64,000 nt of DNA from Lysinibacillus alkalisoli (GCF_014643595.1 NZ_BMJT01000013.1:1-64000); one strand, 5' to 3'. Positions 33,109-40,548 are shown, numbered from the stretch's first letter. Made by a program: numbers and translations. The notes: a model not told the origin generated them from the letters alone.

Positions 33109-33141
33109 TAGCCAATAGTAGAAAGAAGCGGTGGCAACGCT
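33109..33141 (+). repeat. GUGGCRA hairpin motif, copy 1
   Basis: TAGCC is followed 18 bases later by the hairpin AGCG-GTGGCAA-CGCT (33127-33141), with AGAAAGA just before the stem. The same arrangement recurs at 34272 and 34327. In the loop, TGGC could pair with the upstream GCCA to form a pseudoknot. Confidence 0.6.
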
Positions 33142-33212
33142 AGGAATTTGAGAGGAGAGAGACAATGGAAAATAACTCCCCCTTTTAAATTAGTTAAGGA
33201 GGAGTCAATCAA

Positions 33213-33941
33213 TTAAAAACTACTGCGTTTTAAAGGCGTATTAAAAGCAGCTTGAAGAAAAGTAGATGTTTTTTTGTAAGCAATGGTTTGTGTACTACCG
33301 CCATCTACAATGTGACCAGATGGTGTGTTGACTTTCCCAAAAATACGAAGGTCAGATCCTTTGTAACGTTTTAAAGAATTCATAAATGAAGTATCTTCAA
33401 TTACTGTGTTTGCAAATTCATAAAATGTTGCCTTTAAAGGTGAAGTTTCTAAATTGCCATGTCTATTGCCAGAAAGCCATCTATAGAGTGAGAATGCGAA
33501 GAACGCGACTTTGTCATAATCTGATAAGTTATCAAACACGGTATTGTAAAGATACTTTTTGCCTGCGCAACCTGAAAAACTAATTTGTTTCATGTTAGCA
33601 AAGTCAACTAAATCAGGATTAGGTGCAGAGAAATCCTTATCTTCTACGAATCTAGTAATTAACACTGAAACATCAGACTTACTCGCCCAATCAGGGATAG
33701 GAATACCTAGCTTTGTAGCATAAGCTAATTGTCTATCTGTAGGCGTTTGAAAGTTAGTATCTTTAAAACTATAGTTATCAAAATCTATGAACTCTAGTCC
33801 TGAGAGTTTAGGTTGAATTTTTCCTGGTGTAGGTCGCAAAGTGCCTTCGTAATCTCTTTTGTGCTTAGTTGGGATGGATGTTGGTTTAGGTTCGCTTTTG
33901 CTCTTTTTCTTCCCAAATAGTTTTCGTAGTAGTTTTCGCAT
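33213..33941 (-). CDS. unknown prophage protein (242 aa)
   Basis: ATG 33941 with AAAGGAGGTG gives 242 aa. A very basic N-terminus (MRKLLRKLFGKKKSKSE) is followed by a linker and TDRQLAYATKLGIPIPDW, a short helical motif seen in assorted bacterial and phage proteins. The middle is Phe/Tyr-rich (YDKVAFFAFSLYRWLSGNRHG). No membrane helix is clear. It is on the repressor strand, divergent from the early genes at 34079. A lysogen-expressed accessory role is inference. Confidence 0.65.
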   Translation of the reverse strand: MRKLLRKLFGKKKSKSEPKPTSIPTKHKRDYEGTLRPTPGKIQPKLSGLEFIDFDNYSFKDTNFQTPTDRQLAYATKLGIPIPDWASKSDVSVLITRFVEDKDFSAPNPDLVDFANMKQISFSGCAGKKYLYNTVFDNLSDYDKVAFFAFSLYRWLSGNRHGNLETSPLKATFYEFANTVIEDTSFMNSLKRYKGSDLRIFGKVNTPSGHIVDGGSTQTIAYKKTSTFLQAAFNTPLKRSSF

Positions 33942-34078
33942 GTAATTCACCTCCTTTATAGGTGAATTATACCAGAATTAATCTTTAACAATATCAAAAC
34001 TTATAGTTAAGTTAAATCACAAATGAAGTTTTTGGAGCGTTTGTATGATTAGAGAGTCAAGTGGAAGGGGTGAATGAA

Positions 34079-34252
34079 ATGAATGTAACTTATGACATTC
34101 GAGAAGAAGCGGCTTTCGATAGCATGGTGGCGAAGCTAAAAGGGATGTCTGAACAAGAGAAGCAAGATTTTATGACATTACTTCGAGGTTATCAAGCAGG
34201 TATTAAAGTTGGAAAACGTCTTGCAGGGGAGCAACAAGATGCAACGGCTTAA
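34079..34252 (+). CDS. small early phage protein (57 aa)
   Basis: MNVTYDIREEAAFDSMVAK continues with a helical MSEQEKQDFMTLLRGYQAG and ends basic. GGAAGGGGTG lies upstream of the ATG; a GTG at 34061 is inside or before that site and is not preferred. Unknown function, typical of tiny early phage genes. Confidence 0.6.
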   Translation: MNVTYDIREEAAFDSMVAKLKGMSEQEKQDFMTLLRGYQAGIKVGKRLAGEQQDATA

Positions 34253-34271
34253 TCAAAATTATCGTTCTTTA

Positions 34272-34305
34272 TAGCCTTGTAAGGGAAAGTGACGGTGGCA
34301 ACGTC
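34272..34305 (+). repeat. GUGGCRA hairpin motif, copy 2
   Basis: TAGCC (34272-34276), then GGGAAAG, then the hairpin GACG-GTGGCAA-CGTC (34291-34305). Relative to copies 1 and 3 the stem changes AGCG/CGCT to GACG/CGTC, preserving pairing, while the loop stays identical to copy 1. Confidence 0.6.
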
Positions 34306-34326
34306 AGGATAAATTATTCGGACTTA

Positions 34327-34357
34327 TAGCCAGGTAGAAAGAAGCGGTGGCGACGCT
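34327..34357 (+). repeat. GUGGCRA hairpin motif, copy 3
   Basis: TAGCC (34327-34331), AGAAAGA, then AGCG-GTGGCGA-CGCT (34343-34357). It ends 11 bases before the GGAAGGGGTG ribosome site of the gene at 34385, so it lies in that gene's leader. Confidence 0.6.
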
Positions 34358-34384
34358 AATGGAATTATGGAAGGGGTGAAAGGG

Positions 34385-34552
34385 ATGAACAAAAAAGAAG
34401 AAGTAATGTCGGCTTTGTCAGAGTGGATTATTCGAGTGACAGATAAAAAAGGAATAGCAACCCCAGAAGAGATTGCGGCTCTTCCAAAGGTTGCTGAGTT
34501 ATTCCTTAAACATTATTCATTGTCTGTTTTCCCTTCAGTTAAGAAAGAATAG
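34385..34552 (+). CDS. small early phage protein (55 aa)
   Basis: MNKKEEVMSALSEWIIRV continues with a TPEEIAALPKVAEL helix. The ATG follows GGAAGGGGTG, the same leader sequence used at 34079 and 32543. Its 3' end overlaps a convergent 52 aa gene by 40 bases. Function unknown. Confidence 0.6.
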   Translation: MNKKEEVMSALSEWIIRVTDKKGIATPEEIAALPKVAELFLKHYSLSVFPSVKKE

Positions 34553-34671
34553 ATGCGTTCTATAAAATATTCGACGTCTTCTGGATGAGTCCACTCTTCA
34601 GCAGATTCAAGATTAACTTTTGCTAATTCAAGAGCGATCTTTAAAGCGGATAGGTTATCGCATTTCATCAT
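34513..34671 (-). CDS. small prophage protein (52 aa)
   Basis: ATG 34671 with GGGAGGTG gives MMKCDNLSALKIALELAK and an acidic helical tail (WTHPEDVEYFIERIYSF). It runs against the early transcript and overlaps the end of its convergent neighbour. The strong ribosome site supports it. Unknown function. Confidence 0.5.
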   Translation of the reverse strand: MMKCDNLSALKIALELAKVNLESAEEWTHPEDVEYFIERIYSFLTEGKTDNE

Positions 34672-34720
34672 GGTAAACACCTCCCTTCTAGGAGGATTAT
34701 AGAAGAAAGGAGAGAAGCTT

Positions 34721-34891
34721 TTGCCAAAAAGAGTAGTTATCAATAGGGATAAGAATGGCAAACTTATCCCTGACTTATCAAAAGTAGAAGTGCCAAAGGA
34801 ATTAGTGGAAAGTATTTTTAAGGTTTTGAATCCTGAGCTGGAGGTGACAAGATGCGACGTAACCACAGACGTTGGGCAAAGCTCACGTTAA
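34721..34891 (+). CDS. small phage protein (56 aa)
   Basis: TTG 34721 with AAAGGAG eight bases upstream gives MPKRVVINRDKNGKLIPD, continuing to a helical VPKELVESIFKVL. The next gene starts inside its 3' end in another frame. Not recognised. Confidence 0.5.
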   Translation: MPKRVVINRDKNGKLIPDLSKVEVPKELVESIFKVLNPELEVTRCDVTTDVGQSSR

Positions 34892-34929
34892 AAGAACGGT
34901 TAATTGTCATACAGTTTACTCAAATATAA
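34852..34929 (+). CDS. very small basic phage protein (25 aa)
   Basis: GGAGGTG precedes the ATG by five bases; the product MRRNHRRWAKLTLKERL ends in IVIQFTQI. It overlaps the preceding gene and is followed by another strong ribosome site. Too small for family assignment. Confidence 0.4.
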   Translation: MRRNHRRWAKLTLKERLIVIQFTQI

Positions 34930-34942
34930 GGAGGAGCAGGTT

Positions 34943-35215
34943 ATGCAGATGAAAGCGATTATTGACCATTTAGAAGACATGGCAAACCAGGAACAAGAAG
35001 ATTTACGTGATTTAGCACAGTTAGTAGCGGAAAGCGATGCATCAGATATTTGGGTTAAAAAGTTGAAGTACCATCTTTTATAACAACGTATTTCAGGTAT
35101 TCAAGACACCATTGAGGAAGTGAAAGCATGCTATACAGGTTTATTCGTAGGAGGTGAAGATAATGAAAATCCAAGTGGAAGAATGGCTCGCCCTTACACG
35201 TCACGAACGAGTTAA
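34943..35215 (+). pseudogene. early phage gene interrupted by an in-frame stop
   Basis: After GGAGGAG the frame reads MQMKAIIDHLEDMANQEQ and stops at TAA (35081-35083) after 46 residues. The same frame continues open for 43 further codons (QRISGIQDTIEEVKACY and onward) to TAA 35213-35215, with helical, coding-like composition. One C-to-T change (CAA to TAA) would explain this. The 46-residue product could still be made. Confidence 0.5.
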
Positions 35216-35267
35216 ACGTATTATGATTCACATACTGAAAGGAGGTGAATCTAATGAAACAAGGTAA
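35163..35267 (+). CDS. small phage protein (34 aa)
   Basis: TAGGAGGTG lies seven bases before the ATG. The product begins MKIQVEEWLALTRHERVKR. It overlaps the tail of the interrupted frame and the start of the next gene (35254). Tentative. Confidence 0.4.
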   Translation: MKIQVEEWLALTRHERVKRIMIHILKGGESNETR

Positions 35268-35415
35268 GAAGTTGACGGTTGCAGAACGAAATCATGTGGC
35301 TACATTTCGTTTAGTACCAGCCAATTGGCTAATTAGCAAACGTATGGCAACTACATGGGTGATTATCAATCGTAATTCAGGTAAACCAAGAACCATACCA
35401 GCACCGCAAAAATAA
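35254..35415 (+). CDS. DUF6906-like small phage protein
   Basis: MKQGKKLTVAERNHV, a central PANWLISKRMATTWVI and SGKPRTIP near the C-terminus follow the pattern of the DUF6906 family of Firmicute phages. It is 53 aa, with AAAGGAGGTG before the ATG. Function unknown. Confidence 0.65.
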   Translation: MKQGKKLTVAERNHVATFRLVPANWLISKRMATTWVIINRNSGKPRTIPAPQK

Positions 35416-35432
35416 ATAAAGGAGAAGTACGT

Positions 35433-35660
35433 ATGAAAAATACATTAGGCGATTTAAATAATCACTTATTTGCACAGTTAGAGCGTCTTTCCGATGAGGA
35501 ACTGAAAGGTGATGCATTACAAGAAGAAATAGAGCGGGCAAAAAGTGTAACGCAAGTATCAAGTCAGATCATACAAAATGGCACTCTAGTATTGAATGCG
35601 AATAAGTACGCAAAAGAATGGGGTGTAAAAGAAGGTAAGCCAAGAATGTTGGAAGGGTGA
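35433..35660 (+). CDS. conserved phage protein before HNH gene (75 aa)
   Basis: MKNTLGDLNNHLFAQLERL, then KSVTQVSSQIIQNGTLVLNA. This small helical protein is common in Bacillales/Listeria prophages next to replication genes, as I recall. Its stop overlaps the start of the HNH gene (TGATG). Role unknown. Confidence 0.65.
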   Translation: MKNTLGDLNNHLFAQLERLSDEELKGDALQEEIERAKSVTQVSSQIIQNGTLVLNANKYAKEWGVKEGKPRMLEG

Positions 35661-36271
35661 TGAAGTTGGTTAGGCATAATTGGTCTAAAGAACAATTGTC
35701 ATATTTGCGCATGAATTATCCCAATATGACGCGAAAACAATTGTTAGCTGCTTTCAATACTACGTTTCTACTGACAATTACAGAAAAGCAGTTAGAAGGA
35801 ACATTGAGAAATCATGGAATAAAAAGCGGTAGAACAGGGCGATTTGAAAAAGGACATGTTCCCTTTAATAAAGGCTTGAAAGGCATAACTACAGGTGGTG
35901 TGGCTACTCAATTTAAGAAGGGGCAAAAGCCAGTGAATTATAAACCTATTGGTAGTGAACGTGTGGATCAGGATGGCTATATTTTAATCAAAGTGGCTGA
36001 CACAGGTACATGGAATGATCGTTGGAAAGTCAAACAACGTGTAGTTTGGGAAGAAGCATATGGCCCTATACCAAAAGGTCACGTTATCGTGTTTTTAGAT
36101 GGTAATAAACAAAATGTAAGGCTTAGTAACCTTCAGATGATTACAAAATCAGCGTTAGCACGAATGAATCAAAATGGCTTATTTTCTCATCATCCAGAAG
36201 CCACTAAAGTCGGAATTAACATAGCAAAAGTACATGCAGCAATAGGAAAAGCAAAGGAGCGAACAAAATGA
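35660..36271 (+). CDS. HNH endonuclease-like protein
   Basis: The 203 aa protein has an N-terminal helix-turn-helix-like part (SKEQLSYLRMNYPNMTRKQ) and a C-terminal HNH region: RVVWEEAYGPIPKGHVIVFL, then DGNKQNVRLSNLQMIT. Related phage enzymes usually read KHR before WEEA; here it is KQR, so the usual first His may be missing and catalysis may be weakened. It may be free-standing homing-type or replication-linked. A GTG at 35657 is an alternative start. Confidence 0.75.
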   Translation: MKLVRHNWSKEQLSYLRMNYPNMTRKQLLAAFNTTFLLTITEKQLEGTLRNHGIKSGRTGRFEKGHVPFNKGLKGITTGGVATQFKKGQKPVNYKPIGSERVDQDGYILIKVADTGTWNDRWKVKQRVVWEEAYGPIPKGHVIVFLDGNKQNVRLSNLQMITKSALARMNQNGLFSHHPEATKVGINIAKVHAAIGKAKERTK

Positions 36272-36522
36272 AATCTACAGGAATTGTACGAAAAGTGGAC
36301 GAATTAGGACGAATTGTATTACCCGTTGAATTACGCAGAGCATTGGGCATTGACGTAAAAGACCCAGTGGAAGTATTTGTGGAAGGTGAACGTATCATCT
36401 TACAAAAGTATATGCCAAATGCAGAGAAACAAAGTGTGATAGAAGAGTTGCAAGCCATCGTATCTAAAGTGAATGAACCTGACCGAGACATCCTGCAACG
36501 TGCGATTAATTTAATCAAATAA
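36268..36522 (+). CDS. AbrB/SpoVT-type transition-state regulator
   Basis: The 84 aa protein has the complete swapped-hairpin DNA-binding domain: STGIVRKVDELGRIVLP, then RRALGIDVKDPVEVFVEG. It overlaps the HNH gene by four bases (ATGA). It probably regulates phage or host genes; many Bacillales prophages carry such a gene. Confidence 0.87.
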   Translation: MKSTGIVRKVDELGRIVLPVELRRALGIDVKDPVEVFVEGERIILQKYMPNAEKQSVIEELQAIVSKVNEPDRDILQRAINLIK

Positions 36523-36526
36523 AAAA

Positions 36527-36768
36527 CCCACGCATTTGTTAGAGGCAAATGTGAGGGCAAATCAATAACATATGAGCCTTTGTGGAAACACAGAGGCTTT
36601 CATTTACGCCGATACGACCCGGCACCAAATTGACTCGTGTCAAAAGGTATACCCAGTATAGCAAATACCCTTTGTATCAGTCAATTACCGTCCTTGTAAT
36701 GCATATTAGATTTACGACGATGTGGTGTATCAGGACAAACCGAGTAATGGATTCAAGGGGGAGCAACT
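36527..36768. other. hairpin-rich gap before rep, possible replication origin
   Basis: Four foldback elements lie in a row: CCCACGCATTTG with CAAATGTGAGGG (36528-36556), AGCCTTTGTG-GAAA-CACAGAGGCT (about 36575-36598), TTGAC-TCGT-GTCAA (about 36630-36643), and an imperfect AAAGGTAT/AATACCCTTT pair. No gene with a ribosome site fits here. HUH initiators usually nick hairpins next to their own gene, so this is the natural place for a double-strand origin. Confidence 0.4.
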
Positions 36769-37677
36769 ATGAGAAAGAAGCGATTAAAACATGTGCTTGA
36801 GATATATGAAGAAGCGTATCAAGTAACAGAAGCACTCGAACAACATAAGGCAAAAGAGAACCTCTTGGATAAAGTCATTGCAGGGTATCGCGTAAAGAGT
36901 ATTTGGAGTGGAAATATGTTGGAGATAGAAGCTTATCCCATTTGGCATATCCCTCAAAAGAAACGTGTGAAACAAAATAAGGATAGTAGTAAGGCACAAA
37001 AGAAGTTGAATGAGAAGAACAAACAAAAACATCTTTGGCGTTTACTTAATGTAAATTTCACAAGGAATCAAGATTTATATTTGACACTGACCTATCAGAA
37101 TTGTCATTTGCCTGTAGATCATACCGCAGCTAAACGAGATATGCAGAATTATATTCGTCGTTTAAAGCATTGGTTAAAGAAACAAAAGAAATATGCCAAG
37201 TTTGATTTGAAATATATATATGTGACAGAACATACACGTGAGGATAAACAAATTCGTGTGCATCATCACATGGTGACTAACTTTCCAAACAAAGAGAAAG
37301 CAAAAACATTATGGAATAAAGGTCGAATGGAATCCCAATGGTTAGATGATAAAGGGGATGGATTCAAAGCATTAGCAAAATATTTACTTAAGGAACAGGG
37401 AGATAAAACAACCAAGAGCTATACACCTAGTCGCAATCTCAAGAAGCCTAAAATCACTGTGTCTGATACAAAGTTGTCTCGTAGACGTTCTGCTCAAATT
37501 GCACGAGAAGAAATAGCTGCACAAGAGATTTTTGAAAAGATGTACAAGCATTATCAATTCAAAGATATGCAGGTGTCATTTTCAGATTACGTGAGTGGCG
37601 CTTATATCCAAGTTGAAATGATGAAGATAGACACAGTTGAAACCTTAATTGAAATGAAAAGGAGATTGGATATATGA
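36769..37677 (+). CDS. HUH rolling-circle replication initiator
   Basis: The 302 aa protein shows the three HUH elements in order: LYLTLTYQ (motif 1), RVHHHMVTNF with the metal-binding His pair (motif 2), and ALAKYLLKEQ with the single candidate nicking Tyr (motif 3). The flanks are very Lys-rich. Such proteins nick a hairpin origin to start rolling-circle replication. It starts at ATG after GGGGGAG and overlaps parA by four bases. This is a plasmid-type gene in a tailed-phage genome. Confidence 0.8.
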   Translation: MRKKRLKHVLEIYEEAYQVTEALEQHKAKENLLDKVIAGYRVKSIWSGNMLEIEAYPIWHIPQKKRVKQNKDSSKAQKKLNEKNKQKHLWRLLNVNFTRNQDLYLTLTYQNCHLPVDHTAAKRDMQNYIRRLKHWLKKQKKYAKFDLKYIYVTEHTREDKQIRVHHHMVTNFPNKEKAKTLWNKGRMESQWLDDKGDGFKALAKYLLKEQGDKTTKSYTPSRNLKKPKITVSDTKLSRRRSAQIAREEIAAQEIFEKMYKHYQFKDMQVSFSDYVSGAYIQVEMMKIDTVETLIEMKRRLDI

Positions 37678-38432
37678 AAACAATAGCTGTCATTAATTTA
37701 AAGGGTGGCGTGGCAAAAACAATTAGCTCAATCAATATCGCCTATACGCTACTTAAAGAGCATGGTAAGCGAGTGCTGCTTATTGATAATGACAAACAGG
37801 GCAATACGTCAAAGTTTTTCGGTGTGCATAGTTATGATGTGCCAGGTGTAGCGGAATTGTTAACAGACCGTGATTTAAGCGTACATGACGTTATTCAAAA
37901 TACCGCGTATGAGGGGCTAGACATTATCTCGGCAAATATGAACTTACTACGTGCAGATAAAGAGATTTTGTTAGACGTATCACGCCCACAACAAACACGA
38001 CTTAACAAAGCCTTACAAGCGATACAAGATGATTACGATTACTGTGTGATTGATAATGCGCCAGACATTAACATGAGTGTAATTAATTCGCTTGTAGCTT
38101 CGGATGATGTATTAGTGCCAATCAAGGTAGATAAGTTTGCGTTTGATGGCTTGGAGCAATTAGTGGAGCAAATTGACGACGTACGAGAGTTTAACGATAA
38201 TCTCGTATTTCGTGGGTGCTTCATCACCATGTATCAACGTACCGGAGTCAATGTGCAGGGCGTTGAATATTTAGCGCAAGCCACACCTTATCCCATGTTC
38301 GACACAAAAATACGCAAAACGGTGCGTGTAGATGAAACGACGTTTTCAGGCAAACCATTACTAGATTACCGTAAGTCTACAGCTGGTCAAGATTATGTGT
38401 ACCTTGTCGCCGAGTATTTAAACATGTGCTAG
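37674..38432 (+). CDS. parA: ParA-family partition ATPase
   Basis: The 252 aa protein has the deviant Walker A motif NLKGGVAKT (Ala where most have Gly), LLIDNDKQGNTS and VIDNAPD. It forms a pair with the ParB gene 33 bases downstream. Together they should partition an extrachromosomal replicon, suggesting that the element can exist as a low-copy circle. Confidence 0.92.
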   Translation: MKTIAVINLKGGVAKTISSINIAYTLLKEHGKRVLLIDNDKQGNTSKFFGVHSYDVPGVAELLTDRDLSVHDVIQNTAYEGLDIISANMNLLRADKEILLDVSRPQQTRLNKALQAIQDDYDYCVIDNAPDINMSVINSLVASDDVLVPIKVDKFAFDGLEQLVEQIDDVREFNDNLVFRGCFITMYQRTGVNVQGVEYLAQATPYPMFDTKIRKTVRVDETTFSGKPLLDYRKSTAGQDYVYLVAEYLNMC

Positions 38433-38465
38433 TTTCGGACACAAAAAATAAGGTGGTGGACACAA

Positions 38466-39509
38466 ATGGCGAGGTTTAATCTCAATGATTTGATGAATAC
38501 TCAATCCAAAGAAGTGGGTAAGGAACGTGTCGTATTTAAAATTGAACTCCTACCCATCGAACAGTTACAACCAAGCATCATGAATCAATATAGTGTACAA
38601 GATGTTACCGAATTAAAGGCGAGTATCGAGCTAACAGGTTTGCAACAAAACCTGTTAGTGCGCCCTAATCGAAACGGCTATGAAGTGTTGAGCGGTCACA
38701 GACGTTTAAAAGCGATGCAAGCACTCTACGCAGAAGGTAATGAGCAGTTTGCGCAAGTGCCATGTAAAGTTGAGCGCACAATGGACGATGTGCAAGCGGA
38801 GTTACAACTCTTATTGGCGAACTCAACCACTCGCGAACTAACCGACTATGAAAAAACATATCAGGCACAACGTTTGCAGGAACTGTTACAAAATCTTAAA
38901 GATAGTGGCCACAAAATAACAGGACGTAAACGTGAGATTGTAGCGCAGTTGATGGGTGTGTCATCGTCGCAGGTAGCTCGCATGGAGAGTATTAATAAAA
39001 AGTTATCGCCAGAGCTTAAAGAAGAGTTTAGCGAGGGTAACCTTAATATCACAACCGCATACGAGCTATCACGATTACCCGAAGTGGCGCAACAGGAAGT
39101 AGTGGAAGAGAAAAAGGCAGGTAAAGAAATTACACCTGCTGTAGTAAAGGAAAAACGCAAAGAAATAGTACAACCGCTTCAAGCTCAAAAAGAAACAGAT
39201 AAACCGATAGCGTCACAAGCACCACTTCAAGAAGCGGAAGTTACAGACGAACGCATACATGAACTAAACATACATCCTGAGCCTTTCAGTGCGGTAGTGA
39301 GTGGGGCTAAAACCTTTGAATACCGCTTCAACGATAGAGATTACCGAGTGGGAGATATTTTGAGATTGAATGAATATAACCCTATACAAGAAAGTTACAC
39401 CAATCAAAAAGCAGATGTGATTGTGACCTTCATTTTAGAGGGTGGTCAATATGATATCCCTACAAGCTACGTCATTATGAGCATCAAATTAAAGGAGGGA
39501 TTACATTGA
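38466..39509 (+). CDS. parB: ParB-type partition protein with C-terminal DUF3850 domain
   Basis: The 347 aa protein has a ParB N-domain (residues ~25-110, with VLSGHRRLKAMQ), a helix-turn-helix region (QLMGVSSSQVARMESINK) and a linker (~210-260). Residues ~262-343 match DUF3850, an ASCH/PUA-like fold (HELNIHPEPFSAVVSGAKT, then YRFNDRDYRVGDILRLNEY). DUF3850 normally stands alone in phage genomes and may bind RNA or modified nucleotides. The fusion puts it in the partition complex. The recU-like gene overlaps its stop. Confidence 0.85.
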   Translation: MARFNLNDLMNTQSKEVGKERVVFKIELLPIEQLQPSIMNQYSVQDVTELKASIELTGLQQNLLVRPNRNGYEVLSGHRRLKAMQALYAEGNEQFAQVPCKVERTMDDVQAELQLLLANSTTRELTDYEKTYQAQRLQELLQNLKDSGHKITGRKREIVAQLMGVSSSQVARMESINKKLSPELKEEFSEGNLNITTAYELSRLPEVAQQEVVEEKKAGKEITPAVVKEKRKEIVQPLQAQKETDKPIASQAPLQEAEVTDERIHELNIHPEPFSAVVSGAKTFEYRFNDRDYRVGDILRLNEYNPIQESYTNQKADVIVTFILEGGQYDIPTSYVIMSIKLKEGLH

Positions 39510-40036
39510 GACAAACATATAATCGTAGCCACGCTAATCGTGGCGCAAAGTTAGAAATGTTAGTGGATATGACACACAATCAATTACGCAATGCAGGTAT
39601 CGCCGATATACGTAAGATCCCAACACCTGTACAAATCACAAGTGCAAAAGGGAAATACGTTACAGGTCGTTTAGAAAAGGCGACATGGGTGGACTATAGC
39701 GGTGTTTATCAAGGGCGTGCCATTATTTTTGATGCTAAAGAAACCACCATTAAAAACCTACCTTTAGCGAACATCGCACAACATCAATATGAGCTCTTAC
39801 ACTCTTGGCACAAGCAAGGCGCACATGCCTTTTTATTAGTCGCATTTTGGCTAAAAGAGAAGAATGAACCTGAAGTGTACATGCTACCTTTTAGGTATTT
39901 GGAGCAAGCGTGGCAAACCAAAGCAGCAGGCGGACGCAAATCAATTCCGCTGGCGTTCTTCCAGGAACATTGTCAACGAGTCACGTCAGGTAGTGGGTTT
40001 GTCTTGAACTATCTCCCTGCATTGGGGGTGCAATGA
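39506..40036 (+). CDS. recU: RecU-like Holliday junction resolvase
   Basis: The 176 aa protein starts at TTG after AAAGGAGGG. RecU features are SHANRGAKLE at the N-terminus, IRKIPTPVQI, YQGRAIIFDAKET with the catalytic Asp and Lys, and a basic C-terminal region. It probably resolves junctions or concatemers of replicating phage DNA. It overlaps both neighbours. Confidence 0.88.
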   Translation: MRQTYNRSHANRGAKLEMLVDMTHNQLRNAGIADIRKIPTPVQITSAKGKYVTGRLEKATWVDYSGVYQGRAIIFDAKETTIKNLPLANIAQHQYELLHSWHKQGAHAFLLVAFWLKEKNEPEVYMLPFRYLEQAWQTKAAGGRKSIPLAFFQEHCQRVTSGSGFVLNYLPALGVQ

Positions 40037-40272
40037 CAATGAGTGAAACTAAACATGCCTCTATAGGTGATGAAATTGCTTGGGAGTGCCCCAAGGATAA
40101 AGTGAAAAAAGTAGGTGTGGTACGTAAAGTACTTGAAAACTCTGTGATAGTCGATATGACAGTGTATGAAGCTACAGTCGTTTCGCATAAGCGCTATAAC
40201 GTTACAAAACGAAGCGGGAACCAATCCGTAAAACCGCAACGTAAGCGCAAACCATTACAGGTGAAATTGTGA
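40033..40272 (+). CDS. DUF2187-like protein
   Basis: The 79 aa protein has a small beta-barrel pattern: ASIGDEIAWECP, VGVVRKVLENSVIVDMT, VVSHKRYNV. This matches the DUF2187 (KOW-like) family found in Bacillales and their phages. It has a basic tail. ATG 40039 is an alternative start. Function unknown. Confidence 0.7.
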   Translation: MTMSETKHASIGDEIAWECPKDKVKKVGVVRKVLENSVIVDMTVYEATVVSHKRYNVTKRSGNQSVKPQRKRKPLQVKL

Positions 40273-40281
40273 GGTGAAGAC

Positions 40282-40548
40282 ATGGGCCAGCAATTAACAA
40301 TTTTCGATTGTAATTACCACATTCGCACACAAGATGAACTGTATCTTCAATTGTATCAATTAGCCATAGGACAAGAATACATTATATCCGACATTATCAT
40401 ACTACGAACAGAAAGATTTTACGTAGTCAGTAAGCCAGGTGCGTATGAAGAGGTGATTGCTGACATACAACGGTGTTATGCCTTTGTGAACACGCAACTA
40501 TCAGAGGAAATATGGGAGGAGAGCAATAATGCTAGAGATAAGACATAA
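40282..40548 (+). CDS. unknown phage protein (88 aa)
   Basis: MGQQLTIFDCNYHIRTQDE continues with a beta-rich segment (EYIISDIIILRTERFYVV). GAGGTG precedes the ATG, and its end overlaps the next gene by 20 bases. Not recognised. Confidence 0.6.
   Translation: MGQQLTIFDCNYHIRTQDELYLQLYQLAIGQEYIISDIIILRTERFYVVSKPGAYEEVIADIQRCYAFVNTQLSEEIWEESNNARDKT

Noticed and set aside
33109-34357. CRISPR array interpretation of the repeated hairpins
   Set aside because: There are only three copies with irregular spacing (over 1 kb, then 55 bases), genes lie between them and no cas genes are present.
36582-36800. 72-residue open frame before the HUH gene
   Set aside because: It lacks a ribosome site, crosses the hairpins and resembles no family. 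Its composition is not coding-like, and the HUH gene with a GGGGGAG site starts inside it.
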